Part shown: one piece after another, positions 45,180 through 53,970 of the stretch
How the letters are laid out: every line of letters starts with the position of its first letter
Position numbering within the stretch: the first letter of the stretch is position 1
Source of the DNA: Pantoea alhagi
GTDB taxonomy: Bacteria; Pseudomonadota; Gammaproteobacteria; Enterobacterales; Enterobacteriaceae
Direction: 5' to 3'
NCBI RefSeq assembly: GCF_002101395.1
Contig: NZ_CP019706.1
Span: 372,001-436,000 of the forward strand
DNA: 64,000 nt
Position numbers and translations under genes: made by a program
Notes under the pieces: model-generated
Seen by the model: only the letters and a program-made list of their open reading frames with translations
Told to the model about the DNA's origin: nothing
The model's database searches: none

Positions 45180-45761
45180 ATGAACTTTCTTGCTCATCTC
45201 CATTTAGCCCGGCTTGCCAACAGCTCGCTGACAGGCAACCTGATGGCGGACTATGTACGCGGCGATCCGCACCTACAGTGGCCTGCCGATATCGCCGCCG
45301 GCATCGCGCTGCACCGTCGCCTTGATGCCCTTACCGACTCCTTACCCGAAGTCCTGAGCGCCAAACGGCTGTTTCGTCAGGAAACGCGTCGGGTTGCACC
45401 TGTCACGCTGGATGTGGTGTGGGATCATTTTTTATCACGTCACTGGGATCGCATTGAGCCAGAGGTGCCGCTGCCGCTGTTTCTGGCGCGCGCTCAGGCG
45501 CAAATCGAGCCGATGTTGCTGCAGTTGCCAGAAGGTTTCCAGCGTCTTAACGGCTATCTCTGGCGTGAACGCTGGATGGAACGCTATGCCGAACCCGATT
45601 ACCTGCAACAGGTTTTATGCGGAATGGCAGCGCGGCGTCCGCGTCTGGCGGCGCTGGCCGATTCGTGGCAGGATTTTTCCGATAATTACGCGGCGCTTGA
45701 AACTTTTTTCTGGCAGTTTTATCCACAGTTAATGGCACGCGCTGCCGCACAGCAGCTGTAG
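45180..45761 (+). CDS. acpH: acyl carrier protein phosphodiesterase
   Basis: Removes the 4'-phosphopantetheine arm from ACP. 193 residues, the E. coli length. Marks: MNFLAHLHLARL at the start with a conserved metal-binding His, LMADYVRGDP, GIALHRRLDALTDSLPEV and LDVVWDHFLSRHW with further metal ligands. The ATG at 45180 matches the E. coli start; the frame is open upstream to 45075 but overlaps queA there. Confidence 0.94.
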   Translation: MNFLAHLHLARLANSSLTGNLMADYVRGDPHLQWPADIAAGIALHRRLDALTDSLPEVLSAKRLFRQETRRVAPVTLDVVWDHFLSRHWDRIEPEVPLPLFLARAQAQIEPMLLQLPEGFQRLNGYLWRERWMERYAEPDYLQQVLCGMAARRPRLAALADSWQDFSDNYAALETFFWQFYPQLMARAAAQQL

Positions 45762-45872
45762 CTTTTTCTCAGCCTGGCCGTTATGTTTATTCCCTGCAGG
45801 CCGGGCCTGTTCCGCAGGGCCGTTGCGGAATTTTTATTTCAACAGGAAGAGCACAATTCTCAGGGAGATAAT

Positions 45873-47135
45873 ATGCAACACCAAATTCTTTTTTGGCTTC
45901 ATCATTTTGAAGTGCCTTACGCCACGCCGCTCTCTTTAGCGATAGTTATTGCTATCGTATTACTGATCTCGCTGCTTGCTCACTGGCTGCTTCACCGTGC
46001 CGTATTGCCGATGTTAAAACGCCGCGCCTACGCCTCAAGCCAGCAATGGGCGAAATCATTAATCGATAATCACCTCTTTAACCGCTTTGCCTTATTGCTG
46101 CAGGGCGTTCTGCTCAATATCCAGATCGACCTGTTTCTGTCCAATAGTGAACCGCTGCACGCCGTTCTGCTGGTGTTTTCGCAGGTCTGGATGATGCTCT
46201 TTTTACTGTTGATGCTCTTTTCGCTGTTAGACATTCTGCTGGAGCTATCGGCTAACAGCACGCTTGCCCGACAGCTGCCGCTGCGCGGTATTTTTCAGAG
46301 TATCAAGCTGGTGGCAGCGATCCTGTTTGCCATCATGATTATTTCAGTGCTGATGGGTAAATCGCCGCTGGTGCTGATTACCGGCCTGGGCGCGATGACC
46401 GCCGTGCTGATGCTGGTGTTTAAAGATCCGATTTTGGGTCTGGTGGCGGGCATTCAGCTGTCGGCAAACGACATGTTAAAGCTGAACGACTGGCTGGATA
46501 TGCCTAAATATGGCGCAGATGGCGCCGTAATCGATATTGGGCTGACAACGGTGAAAGTGCGCAACTGGGATAATACCATCACCACTATTCCCACCTACGC
46601 GCTGATTGCCGACTCGTTTAAAAACTGGCGTGGTATGTCGGAATCAGGCGGACGCCGGATCAAGCGCAGCATTAATATCGATACCACCAGCATTCACTTC
46701 CTGAACAACGATGAGTTGGCACAGCTACAGCATGCGCAGCTATTAACGCCTTATATCAAACAGAAAATGGTTGAGATCGAACAGCACAACGCGCATTTAA
46801 GCAGCGATTTAGACATACCGTTAAATAAACGCCATCTGACTAATATCGGTACGTTCCGCGCCTGGCTGGAAGCCTGGCTGAAAAGTCATCCGCAGATCCA
46901 TCAAAACATGACCCTGATGGTGCGGCAACTGGCACCCGGTACCGATGGACTGCCGCTGGAAATTTATGTTTTTACCAATACCACGGTATGGCTGGAGTAT
47001 GAGCGTATTCAGGCTGATATTTTTGACTATATCTATGCGGTGCTGCCAGCCTTCGGTCTGCGTGTACATCAAACGCCAACCGGTCATGACTGGCGTGCTT
47101 TTGCCGCTAACGCAGAGAATAAGCCCCACCTTTAG
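45873..47135 (+). CDS. ybdG: MscS-family mechanosensitive channel YbdG
   Basis: Miniconductance channel subunit of the MscS superfamily, 420 residues (E. coli YbdG 415). Several membrane helices are followed by the conserved pore and beta domain. Long runs are identical to YbdG: VLMLVFKDPILGLVAGIQL, YGADGAVIDIGLTTVKVRNW and MTLMVRQLAPGTDGLPLEIY. The ATG at 45873 has AGGGAG eight bases before it; the frame to 45783 was trimmed. In E. coli malZ follows acpH here and ybdG lies elsewhere, so this is a lineage difference. Confidence 0.9.
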   Translation: MQHQILFWLHHFEVPYATPLSLAIVIAIVLLISLLAHWLLHRAVLPMLKRRAYASSQQWAKSLIDNHLFNRFALLLQGVLLNIQIDLFLSNSEPLHAVLLVFSQVWMMLFLLLMLFSLLDILLELSANSTLARQLPLRGIFQSIKLVAAILFAIMIISVLMGKSPLVLITGLGAMTAVLMLVFKDPILGLVAGIQLSANDMLKLNDWLDMPKYGADGAVIDIGLTTVKVRNWDNTITTIPTYALIADSFKNWRGMSESGGRRIKRSINIDTTSIHFLNNDELAQLQHAQLLTPYIKQKMVEIEQHNAHLSSDLDIPLNKRHLTNIGTFRAWLEAWLKSHPQIHQNMTLMVRQLAPGTDGLPLEIYVFTNTTVWLEYERIQADIFDYIYAVLPAFGLRVHQTPTGHDWRAFAANAENKPHL

Positions 47136-47228
47136 TCAGCCCACTCGACCCGACTTATAACTGCCCCTGAAATACAGAGTTCATTCGGGGCTGTTAATAA
47201 CCAGAAAGGCACTGCTTGCCATACCCAT

Positions 47229-47258
47229 AAAAAAAGCCGCATCGCTGCGGCTTTTTTT
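47229..47258. terminator. bidirectional terminator between ybdG and proY
   Basis: AAAAAAAGCCGCA-TCGC-TGCGGCTTTTTTT: perfect stem with A and T tracts, between the converging stops. An imperfect GCCCC/GGGGC hairpin lies upstream near 47163-47194. Confidence 0.95.
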
Positions 47259-47259
47259 A

Positions 47260-48615
47260 TCATGCTGACTTCTTACGCACCAGCTTATAGCCCGCCAGCA
47301 ACAGCACAATCCAGATTGCACCGACATAGAGCGAAATGCGGGTATCCGGGAAATAACCGATTAAACCGATAATGAACACCAGGAACAGCACGCCGAAAAT
47401 GGCGGTATAGCTGCCGCCCGGCAGCGCGAACTTCAGCGCCTGCGCCTGCTGCTTGCTCAACGTACGACGGAAAGCGATCTGCGAACAGAGGATCATAATC
47501 CATACCCAAACGGTGGCGAAGGTTGCCAGCGAGGCGATAACCAGAAACACTTTTTCCGGCATCAGGTAGTTCAGATAAACCGCAATCAACATCGCCAGCA
47601 TCATCACTACAACCGTTACCCACGGAATGCCGCGATCGGAGACTTTCATAAACATCTTTGGCGCATGGCCCTGCTGCGCCATACCGTGCAGCATGCGCCC
47701 TACCCCAAATACATCGCTGTTAATCGCCGAGAGCGAAGCGGTCAGCACCACAAAGTTCAGAATAGAGGCCGCAGCCGCAATGCCCAGATGCTGGAAAGTC
47801 AAAACAAAGGGGCTGCCCTGCGTGCCAACCTGGTTCCATGGATAGATCGACATAATCACAAACAGCGTACCGACGTAAAAAACCAGAATACGCCAGGGCA
47901 CCGAATTAATGGCACGCGGAATCGATTTTTCAGGGTCTTCCGCTTCACCGGCAGTGATACCGATAATTTCAATGCCGCCGTAGGCAAACATCACCATCTG
48001 CAGCGACAGCAGCATGCCGACAATGCCGTGCGCAAAGAAACCGCCATTGGTCCACAGATTATGGATGCCGGTTGGCTGGCCGCCGTTGCCGATCCCCCAG
48101 ATAATCATGCCAAGGCCCGCTGCGATCATAATGATAATGGTGGCGACCTTGAAGAAAGAGAACCAGAACTCCACCTCGCCAAAGACTTTGACGCTCATCA
48201 GGTTAACGGCACCGATCACCAGCACCACGCTCAAAACCCAAATCCAGTGCGGCACGTCGGGGAACCAGACGCCCATATAGATACCGAACGCGGTAACGTC
48301 GGCAATCGCAACTATCAGGATTTCAAAGCAGTAGGTCCAGCCGGTGATGTAGCCCGCCATTGGACCAAGGTAATCCTGCGCGTAACGCGAGAAGGAGCTG
48401 GACTGCGGATTGTTGACGGACATTTCGCCCAGCGCACGCATAATAATGTACGCCACGACACCGCCGATAACGTAGGCCAGCAGCACGCTCGGCCCGGCCA
48501 TTTTTATTGCATCGGCAGAACCGTAAAACAGCCCGGTCCCAATCGCCGATCCCAGCGCCATAAAACGAATATGGCGTGTACTCAATCCGCGTTTGAGCTT
48601 ATTGGTTTCTTGCAT
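47260..48615 (-). CDS. proY: APC-family amino acid permease ProY
   Basis: Amino acid/polyamine/organocation permease, 451 residues, about 12 membrane helices. Near-identity to E. coli ProY: LKRGLSTRHIRFMALGSAIGTGLFYGSAD at the N terminus, ITGWTYCFEILIVAIADVTAF and NSVPWRILVFYVGTLFVIMSIYPWNQVG. It is called a proline-specific permease in E. coli, though the substrate evidence is old (histidine is also proposed). It lies downstream of brnQ with a terminator between. Confidence 0.92.
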   Translation of the reverse strand: MQETNKLKRGLSTRHIRFMALGSAIGTGLFYGSADAIKMAGPSVLLAYVIGGVVAYIIMRALGEMSVNNPQSSSFSRYAQDYLGPMAGYITGWTYCFEILIVAIADVTAFGIYMGVWFPDVPHWIWVLSVVLVIGAVNLMSVKVFGEVEFWFSFFKVATIIIMIAAGLGMIIWGIGNGGQPTGIHNLWTNGGFFAHGIVGMLLSLQMVMFAYGGIEIIGITAGEAEDPEKSIPRAINSVPWRILVFYVGTLFVIMSIYPWNQVGTQGSPFVLTFQHLGIAAAASILNFVVLTASLSAINSDVFGVGRMLHGMAQQGHAPKMFMKVSDRGIPWVTVVVMMLAMLIAVYLNYLMPEKVFLVIASLATFATVWVWIMILCSQIAFRRTLSKQQAQALKFALPGGSYTAIFGVLFLVFIIGLIGYFPDTRISLYVGAIWIVLLLAGYKLVRKKSA

Positions 48616-48638
48616 AATGACATCTTACCTGTGGAAAT

Positions 48639-48664
48639 GAAAAACCACGGGCATGCCCGTGGTT
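48639..48664 (-). terminator. intrinsic terminator after brnQ
   Basis: On the minus strand AACCACGGGCATGCCCGTGGTT is a perfect inverted repeat followed by TTTC. It lies between brnQ and proY. Confidence 0.8.
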
Positions 48665-48684
48665 AAGACCGAATTGTATCAGGT

Positions 48685-50004
48685 TTAATGATGCGCCCTG
48701 ACCCGCTCTTGCCCCATCATGCGGTCGGCTAATGCCGTGACGATCAGCATAACCAGCGAAGGCGGCAGCCAGGCAAGCCCCTGCTCGGCCAGCGGCAGGT
48801 GTTGGCTAACGGCAGGCAGCACATCTTTAAAGCCGGTGGTTTTAATCGCGTCGATGATACCAAATACCAGGCTAACAAGCATAACCGGCGCAATAATGCG
48901 GGCGCTTTTATTCCACCAGCTCAGGGTAAAGCTGAGCACAACCAGTACGATGCACGGCGGATAGATGGCAGTCAGCACCGGAATGGAGATCTGAATCAGA
49001 TGACTCAGGCCCAGGTTAGAGACCACCATCGAGAACAGGCCCAGAATAAACACCAGCGTTTTATAGGAAAACGGCAGGTATTGCGCAAAAAACTCGGCGC
49101 AGGCACAGGTCAACCCCACCGCCGTCACCATACAGGCGATAAAGATCAGCGCTGCCAGGAAGAAGCTCCCCATTCCACCGAAGGTATGCTGCACATAGGC
49201 GTGCAGGATGGCCGCGCCATTGGCATTCTGATCGGCCAGCGTACCACTGCCGGACCCCAGCTGAAACAGGCTCAGATAGACCAGCGTCAGGCCGACACCG
49301 GCAATCAGACCGGCCAGAATGGTGTAACGCGTCAGCAGACGTGCGTCGTCCACGCCGCGTGAACGCGCGGCATTAACGATAACGATGCCGAACACCAGCG
49401 CACCCAGCGTATCCATCGTGAGATAGCCGTTAACAAAACCGCTGGAAAAGGCCGCGCTCTGGTAAGCGTCGGTAGCCGGAATATGCGTTCCCGCAGGCCA
49501 CAGCAGCGCCGCCACGCCCAGAATAAACAGCGCGATGATTTTCAGCGGCGCCAGAATATGCCCTACCGTATCCAGCAGTTTGCCCGGATAAAGTGAAATC
49601 GCGATCACCAGCGCGAAATAGATCAGGCTATAAACCAGTAGCGGCATCGCGCCATCGCCAGTCAGCGGAGCAATACCGATTTCAAAGGAAACGGTCGCCG
49701 TGCGCGGCGTGGCGAACAGCGGCCCTACAGCAAGGTAGCAGACCGTCGCCAACAGCAGGCCAGCCGCTTTACCTATTGGCGAGCTTAGCGCATCGATACC
49801 GCCGCCAACGCGTGCCAGCGCGATCACCGTAATAACCGGTAGACCCACTGCGGTAACCAGGAACCCAAGCGCCGCCATCCAGACATGTTCGCCTGACTGT
49901 AAACCGACCATGGGAGGGAAGATGATGTTGCCTGCGCCAACAAACAGGGCAAAAGTCATAAAGCCCAGCGCAATGATGTCTTTCGACGTTAAACGATGTG
50001 TCAT
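48685..50004 (-). CDS. brnQ: branched-chain amino acid:cation symporter BrnQ
   Basis: LIVCS-family importer of leucine, isoleucine and valine, 439 residues (the E. coli length), about 12 helices. Marks: DIIALGFMTFALFVGAGNIIFPPMVGL near the start, NGYLTMDTLGALVFGIVIVNA and KTLVFILGLFSMVVSNLGL. The 404-base gap upstream contains its promoter region, in which no clear operator was recognised, and the terminator of the next gene. Confidence 0.96.
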   Translation of the reverse strand: MTHRLTSKDIIALGFMTFALFVGAGNIIFPPMVGLQSGEHVWMAALGFLVTAVGLPVITVIALARVGGGIDALSSPIGKAAGLLLATVCYLAVGPLFATPRTATVSFEIGIAPLTGDGAMPLLVYSLIYFALVIAISLYPGKLLDTVGHILAPLKIIALFILGVAALLWPAGTHIPATDAYQSAAFSSGFVNGYLTMDTLGALVFGIVIVNAARSRGVDDARLLTRYTILAGLIAGVGLTLVYLSLFQLGSGSGTLADQNANGAAILHAYVQHTFGGMGSFFLAALIFIACMVTAVGLTCACAEFFAQYLPFSYKTLVFILGLFSMVVSNLGLSHLIQISIPVLTAIYPPCIVLVVLSFTLSWWNKSARIIAPVMLVSLVFGIIDAIKTTGFKDVLPAVSQHLPLAEQGLAWLPPSLVMLIVTALADRMMGQERVRAHH

Positions 50005-50363
50005 AAAGCTGAATTGCCTGCTACAGATGTTGCGGTGGATGTTGTGTGAATGCTTACTGCACCCTCTCTACGCTAACATGCTGTCGGATCGGACAAATTA
50101 ATTAATTCATGTCTGTTCACGACCGCAAACGCAGTGATATGAGCTAATTTTGTTCTTTTCACAGAGGAAAGCCGCGATAAGCGGCGTAAGTAAAACGTTT
50201 ATAGCGAAGAAAGGCAATACAGGATCGGAAAAGCAGAGTGATATAACGAATATAGGCTTCAGACCAGAGAATCACTTCAAACTATGCCTAAAGCACATTA
50301 CATGATGTGACTTTTTTTCACCAGCCCGGCGTTAATTTCTTCATTGTAGCCGGCCTGGATGCA

Positions 50364-50387
50364 CAAAAGGCGCGTTTTTACGCGCCT
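50364..50387 (-). terminator. intrinsic terminator after the MetE-like gene
   Basis: On the minus strand AGGCGCG-TAAAAA-CGCGCCT is followed by TTTG, 22 bases after the stop. The rest of the 50005-50408 gap, AT-rich, shows no other feature. Confidence 0.85.
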
Positions 50388-50408
50388 GTTTGCACACATT
50401 TACGCCAC

Positions 50409-51512
50409 TCACCAGACGTTTTTTGCAATATCCACTACCAGACGCAGTTTATCCCACTGCTGCTGCGCGGTAAGATTGTTGCCTTCCTCGGTAGAGGCAA
50501 AGCCACACTGCGGGCTGAGGCAAATTTGATTGATATCGATATACTGCGTTGCTTCAGCGATACGCGCCTTCACGCTTTCCGGATCTTCCAGCTCGCCGAC
50601 TTTTGTGGTGATCAGCCCCAGCACCACCTGCTGATTGCCCGGCTTAATAAAGCGCAACGGTTCGAAGCCGCCGGAGCGCTCGTTATCATATTCCAGGAAG
50701 AAAGCATCAATATTGACGCCGCCAAACAGAATTTCCGCTACCGGCTCATAGCCCCCTTCAGAGATCCAGGTAGAACGGAAGTTACCCCGGCAGACATGCA
50801 GCCCAACGGTCAGGTCTGCTGGTTTGCCTTCCAGCGCTTTGTTCAGTACGCGCGCATAGGTTTGCGCCAGCTCTTCCGGGTCATCACCGCGCTCACGAAT
50901 TTGACGCTTCTGATCTTCCGAGCAGAGATAGGCCCACACGGTGTCATCCAGTTGCAGATAGCGGCAGCCTGCATCATAAAAGGCTTTGATGGCATCACGG
51001 TAAGTTAATGCCAGGTCGTCAAAATAGTCCGCCAGGTCTGGATAGACCTCAGCATCAATCATCTTACGTCCGCCACGGAAGTGCAGCACGCTCGGGCTTG
51101 GGATGGTCATTTTAGCGACAGCGTCACCGCTGATGCTGTTAAGGAAGCGGAAATCTTCCAGCATCGGATGATCGCCGAAACCCAGCTTGCCGGTTACGCG
51201 CACGCCGCGCGCTTTGGTTTGAATTCCGTTGAACTGAATCCCCTGCTCCGCCTCATAGCGCTCCACGCCCTGCAGACCGTCAAAGAAATCAAAGTGCCAC
51301 CAGGCGCGACGAAATTCACCGTCGGTTACCACCTGCAAACCACAGGCGCGCTGCTGTTCCACGACGTGGCGGATCTCTTCATCTTCCACACGGCGCAGCG
51401 CCGCAGCATCAATCTCTCCGGCGGCAAACTGCTCGCGGGCGCGCTTGATCGCTGCAGGACGTAAAAAGCTGCCAACCACGTCGGCACGAAAAGGGGCGGT
51501 TGTTCTTTGCAT
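50409..51512 (-). CDS. short MetE-like (cobalamin-independent methionine synthase II family) protein
   Basis: 367 residues, corresponding to the C-terminal catalytic half of MetE only, like Bacillus subtilis YxjG/YxjH. The expected reaction is methyl transfer to homocysteine or a related thiol; the methyl donor is unknown. Zinc ligands are visible: His and Cys in GLHVCRGNF, Glu in FFLEYDNERSG and Cys in LSPQCGFAS. YLQLDDTVW is the substrate Asp region. ATG 51512 was chosen because AGGAG lies ten bases upstream; the in-frame TTG at 51521 abuts that site. MetJ-type boxes lie at 51588-51611. E. coli K-12 has no gene of this kind between phoR and brnQ. Confidence 0.85.
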   Translation of the reverse strand: MQRTTAPFRADVVGSFLRPAAIKRAREQFAAGEIDAAALRRVEDEEIRHVVEQQRACGLQVVTDGEFRRAWWHFDFFDGLQGVERYEAEQGIQFNGIQTKARGVRVTGKLGFGDHPMLEDFRFLNSISGDAVAKMTIPSPSVLHFRGGRKMIDAEVYPDLADYFDDLALTYRDAIKAFYDAGCRYLQLDDTVWAYLCSEDQKRQIRERGDDPEELAQTYARVLNKALEGKPADLTVGLHVCRGNFRSTWISEGGYEPVAEILFGGVNIDAFFLEYDNERSGGFEPLRFIKPGNQQVVLGLITTKVGELEDPESVKARIAEATQYIDINQICLSPQCGFASTEEGNNLTAQQQWDKLRLVVDIAKNVW

Positions 51513-51587
51513 TATTTTCAACTCCTGTAACGAGGCGATCCCGCCCCGCTGATTTACCGATGAAATAGTTTCAGATCTTTATCTTTA

Positions 51588-51611
51588 AGACTTCTGGATG
51601 TCTAAATGTCT
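51588..51611 (-). promoter_or_regulatory. tandem Met boxes (MetJ operator candidate)
   Basis: Three adjacent eight-base units, AGACTTCT, GGATGTCT and AAATGTCT, resemble the MetJ box AGACGTCT. They match at 7, 6 and 5 of 8 positions and are spaced exactly eight bases apart as MetJ requires. They lie about 75 bases before the MetE-like ATG. Confidence 0.7.
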
Positions 51612-51706
51612 GAAATCAGCGTCTCATGACTTTTGTTCAGCGGCAAGGGAGGAAAATTCACAAGGCATGAAAAATATTCATGTTGATGCTGAAAAAACCG
51701 GCGCGC

Positions 51707-52624
51707 TTATAATCCCAGCAGCGCCTTTGCCTGATTGATTTGCCGATCGGAAAGAGGCAGATAGCCCGCCTGGGTCACCAGCGCCTGCCCCTGCGGAGAA
51801 AGCACATGACGTAAAAACGCGGCGGTAAGCGGCTCCGGCATCTTGCCTGGCGGCTTATTGATATAGATATAAAGCGGGCGTGCATAGGGATAGCGCCCAT
51901 TACGAATCGTTGTGGCATCGGGCACTACCGCTTCGCCCTCTTTCGCCAGCGCCAGCGTTTTCACGCCGCTGATATGGAAGCCAAAGCTGGCATAGCCAAT
52001 GGCATTAAGATTGCCCGCTACCGCCTGCACCACTGCCGCTGAGCCAGGATATTCGCCCACGTCACGACGAAAATCGCCGTTGCAAAGCGCCTGCTGCTTG
52101 AAAAACCCCCAGGTGCCGGACGCTGAGTTACGTCCCAGCCGCTGTAGCGAACGATCGCGCCAGCTGAGCTGTTGTAACCCCAAATCACCCCAGGTATGCG
52201 GGGAACGGGGTGCGCCGCAGCGCCGCGTCACGGAAAAAATCGCGTCCAGCTGCTGCGCATTGAGCCGGGTCAGCGGATTATCCTGATTCACCACCACCAC
52301 CAGCGCATCCAGCGCCACCGGCACCGCCAGCGGCGGATAGCCGTAGCGCTGCTGAAAAAGCTGACGTTCCGAAAGCTGCATTGGACGGCTCATTGCGCCC
52401 AGCTGTGCCGCGCCTGCGGCAAGCGCGGTCGGCGCGGTGGAGGAGCCGGCGGCCTGAACCTGCACATTAACGCCCGGATACTGAAGATTGAAACTTTCGC
52501 CCCACAGCGCCATTAAGTTGCCCAGCGTATCTGAGCCAACGCTGCTGAGATTCCCTGCCAGCAGCGCGGGTTTTGCCTGCAGCGCGCCGGAAAACAGCAG
52601 CAGCAGCACCATGATGATTTTCAT
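51707..52624 (-). CDS. PstS-like phosphate substrate-binding protein
   Basis: Periplasmic solute-binding protein of the PstS type, 305 residues with a signal peptide (MKIIMVLLLLFSGALQA). Phosphate-binding loops resemble PstS: SVGSDTLGNLMALW, QAAGSSTAPTALAAGAAQLGAMSRPM and RNSASGTWGFFKQQAL. Two cysteines (RRCGAPR and ALCNGDF) may form a disulfide. ATG 52624 has GGA eight bases before it; ATG 52633 has no ribosome site but is also possible. It lies directly behind phoR (phoR stop at 52637), so it is probably the last gene of phoB-phoR. It is not next to pstCAB, so it may bind phosphate for another task. Confidence 0.85.
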   Translation of the reverse strand: MKIIMVLLLLFSGALQAKPALLAGNLSSVGSDTLGNLMALWGESFNLQYPGVNVQVQAAGSSTAPTALAAGAAQLGAMSRPMQLSERQLFQQRYGYPPLAVPVALDALVVVVNQDNPLTRLNAQQLDAIFSVTRRCGAPRSPHTWGDLGLQQLSWRDRSLQRLGRNSASGTWGFFKQQALCNGDFRRDVGEYPGSAAVVQAVAGNLNAIGYASFGFHISGVKTLALAKEGEAVVPDATTIRNGRYPYARPLYIYINKPPGKMPEPLTAAFLRHVLSPQGQALVTQAGYLPLSDRQINQAKALLGL

Positions 52625-52636
52625 ACTTTGCATCCG

Positions 52637-53956
52637 TCAGATTTTACGCGCCGCATTGTCCGGCAGATGCTGGCTGACAATCAACCTTGTCGGCAGGATA
52701 AAACTAAAACAGGTCCCTTTATGCGGCTGGCTGGTAATGGTGAGACGAGCGCCGTGATGACTCAGGGCATGTTTAACAATCGCCAGCCCCAGCCCACTGC
52801 CGCCGGTGGCCCGCGATCGCGCCTTATCCACCCGATAAAACCGCTCGGTCAGACGCGGCAGATGCTCCTGGGCAATGCCCGGCCCGTTATCTTTCACTGT
52901 AAACAGCGCGCCCTGTTTGCAGAATTGCCAGCTTACCTCGATATGTGTGCCTTCCGGCGTATGGTTGACCGCGTTATAGACCAGGTTAGAGATGGCGCTG
53001 CGGAGTTGCTCTTCGTTACCGAACACTTTCAGCTGCGCATCGGCATGAAACTCAATATGATGCCGGCCATTACTCAGGGTTTCCGCTTCTCGCTGCAGCA
53101 GGCGCAGCATCATCGGCACATCCACCTTCTCCGCCAGATCGATAGCGGGCGCAGCCTCAATGCGCGAAAGCGTCAGCAGCTGTTTAACCAGACCATCCAT
53201 CCGGCGCGTCTGCTCCTGCATGGTTTGCAGCGCCTTTTCGCGGGATTTTCCCTCCAGCACCGCATCGCCCATCATTTCCAGATAGCCCTGCAGCACCGTA
53301 AGCGGCGTGCGCAGTTCATGACTGACGTTAGCAAAGAAGTTACGACGCGCGCCCTCCAGCTGATGCATCTGCGTAACATCGCGCGCCACCAGTAGCCACT
53401 GTCCTTCGCTATAGGGCATTACGCGAAATTCCATATGCAGCTGATTATTCATCACCAGCGTTAGCGGACGAACAAAATCCTGCTGACGCAGATAGCGAGA
53501 AAACTCAGGATAGCGCAGCAGATTAAGGATATTCTGGCCGTTATCTTCCGGCCAGCGCAGCCCCAGATGCTGCTGCGCCAGACCGTTGCACCAGAAAATA
53601 GTGCCCTCATCGGTGGTCAGCACCACCGCATCGGGCAGGGATTCCGCCCCGCTGCGAAACCGCTTAATCAGGTTTCCCAATTCGCGGCGGCGGCGGCGGT
53701 TGCGTAGCTGCATCTGATAAAGCCCGTAAAACAGCGGCTCCCAGCTCCACTGACCGCCAGGCGGCGTCATAGAGCGATCGGTCCACAGCCAGTGTGAAAG
53801 ACGCAGCAAATTCCAGAAGTGCCAGCCCAACAACAGCAGTACGGCGCACAGCAGGAACCACGGCAACCAGCCGATAATCAGTCCAGCCAACAGCGCGGGC
53901 AAACAGACCAGCACCAGTTCCAGTAATAATCTCTTCCAGGAGAGGCGTTCCAGCAC
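52637..53956 (-). CDS. phoR: phosphate regulon sensor kinase PhoR
   Basis: Membrane histidine kinase of 439 residues (E. coli 431). Two N-terminal membrane segments are followed by a PAS domain (about 95-200) and the DHp domain with phospho-accepting His near 213 (FFANVSHELRTPLTVLQGYL). The ATP-binding domain carries N box NLVYNAVNHTPEG and G boxes DNGPGI and GGSGLGLAI. It senses phosphate through the Pst transporter and PhoU. The start codon is GTG at 53956, as in E. coli (LERLSWKRL). It follows phoB by 14 bases. Confidence 0.97.
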   Translation of the reverse strand: MLERLSWKRLLLELVLVCLPALLAGLIIGWLPWFLLCAVLLLLGWHFWNLLRLSHWLWTDRSMTPPGGQWSWEPLFYGLYQMQLRNRRRRRELGNLIKRFRSGAESLPDAVVLTTDEGTIFWCNGLAQQHLGLRWPEDNGQNILNLLRYPEFSRYLRQQDFVRPLTLVMNNQLHMEFRVMPYSEGQWLLVARDVTQMHQLEGARRNFFANVSHELRTPLTVLQGYLEMMGDAVLEGKSREKALQTMQEQTRRMDGLVKQLLTLSRIEAAPAIDLAEKVDVPMMLRLLQREAETLSNGRHHIEFHADAQLKVFGNEEQLRSAISNLVYNAVNHTPEGTHIEVSWQFCKQGALFTVKDNGPGIAQEHLPRLTERFYRVDKARSRATGGSGLGLAIVKHALSHHGARLTITSQPHKGTCFSFILPTRLIVSQHLPDNAARKI

Positions 53957-53970
53957 GAGGCAGACTCCGA

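Noticed and set aside
47665..48666. 333-codon plus-strand frame inside proY
   Set aside because: Antisense shadow of proY with a His/Asp/Asn-rich translation; no domain.
52628..53395. 255-codon plus-strand frame inside phoR
   Set aside because: Antisense to phoR; no support.
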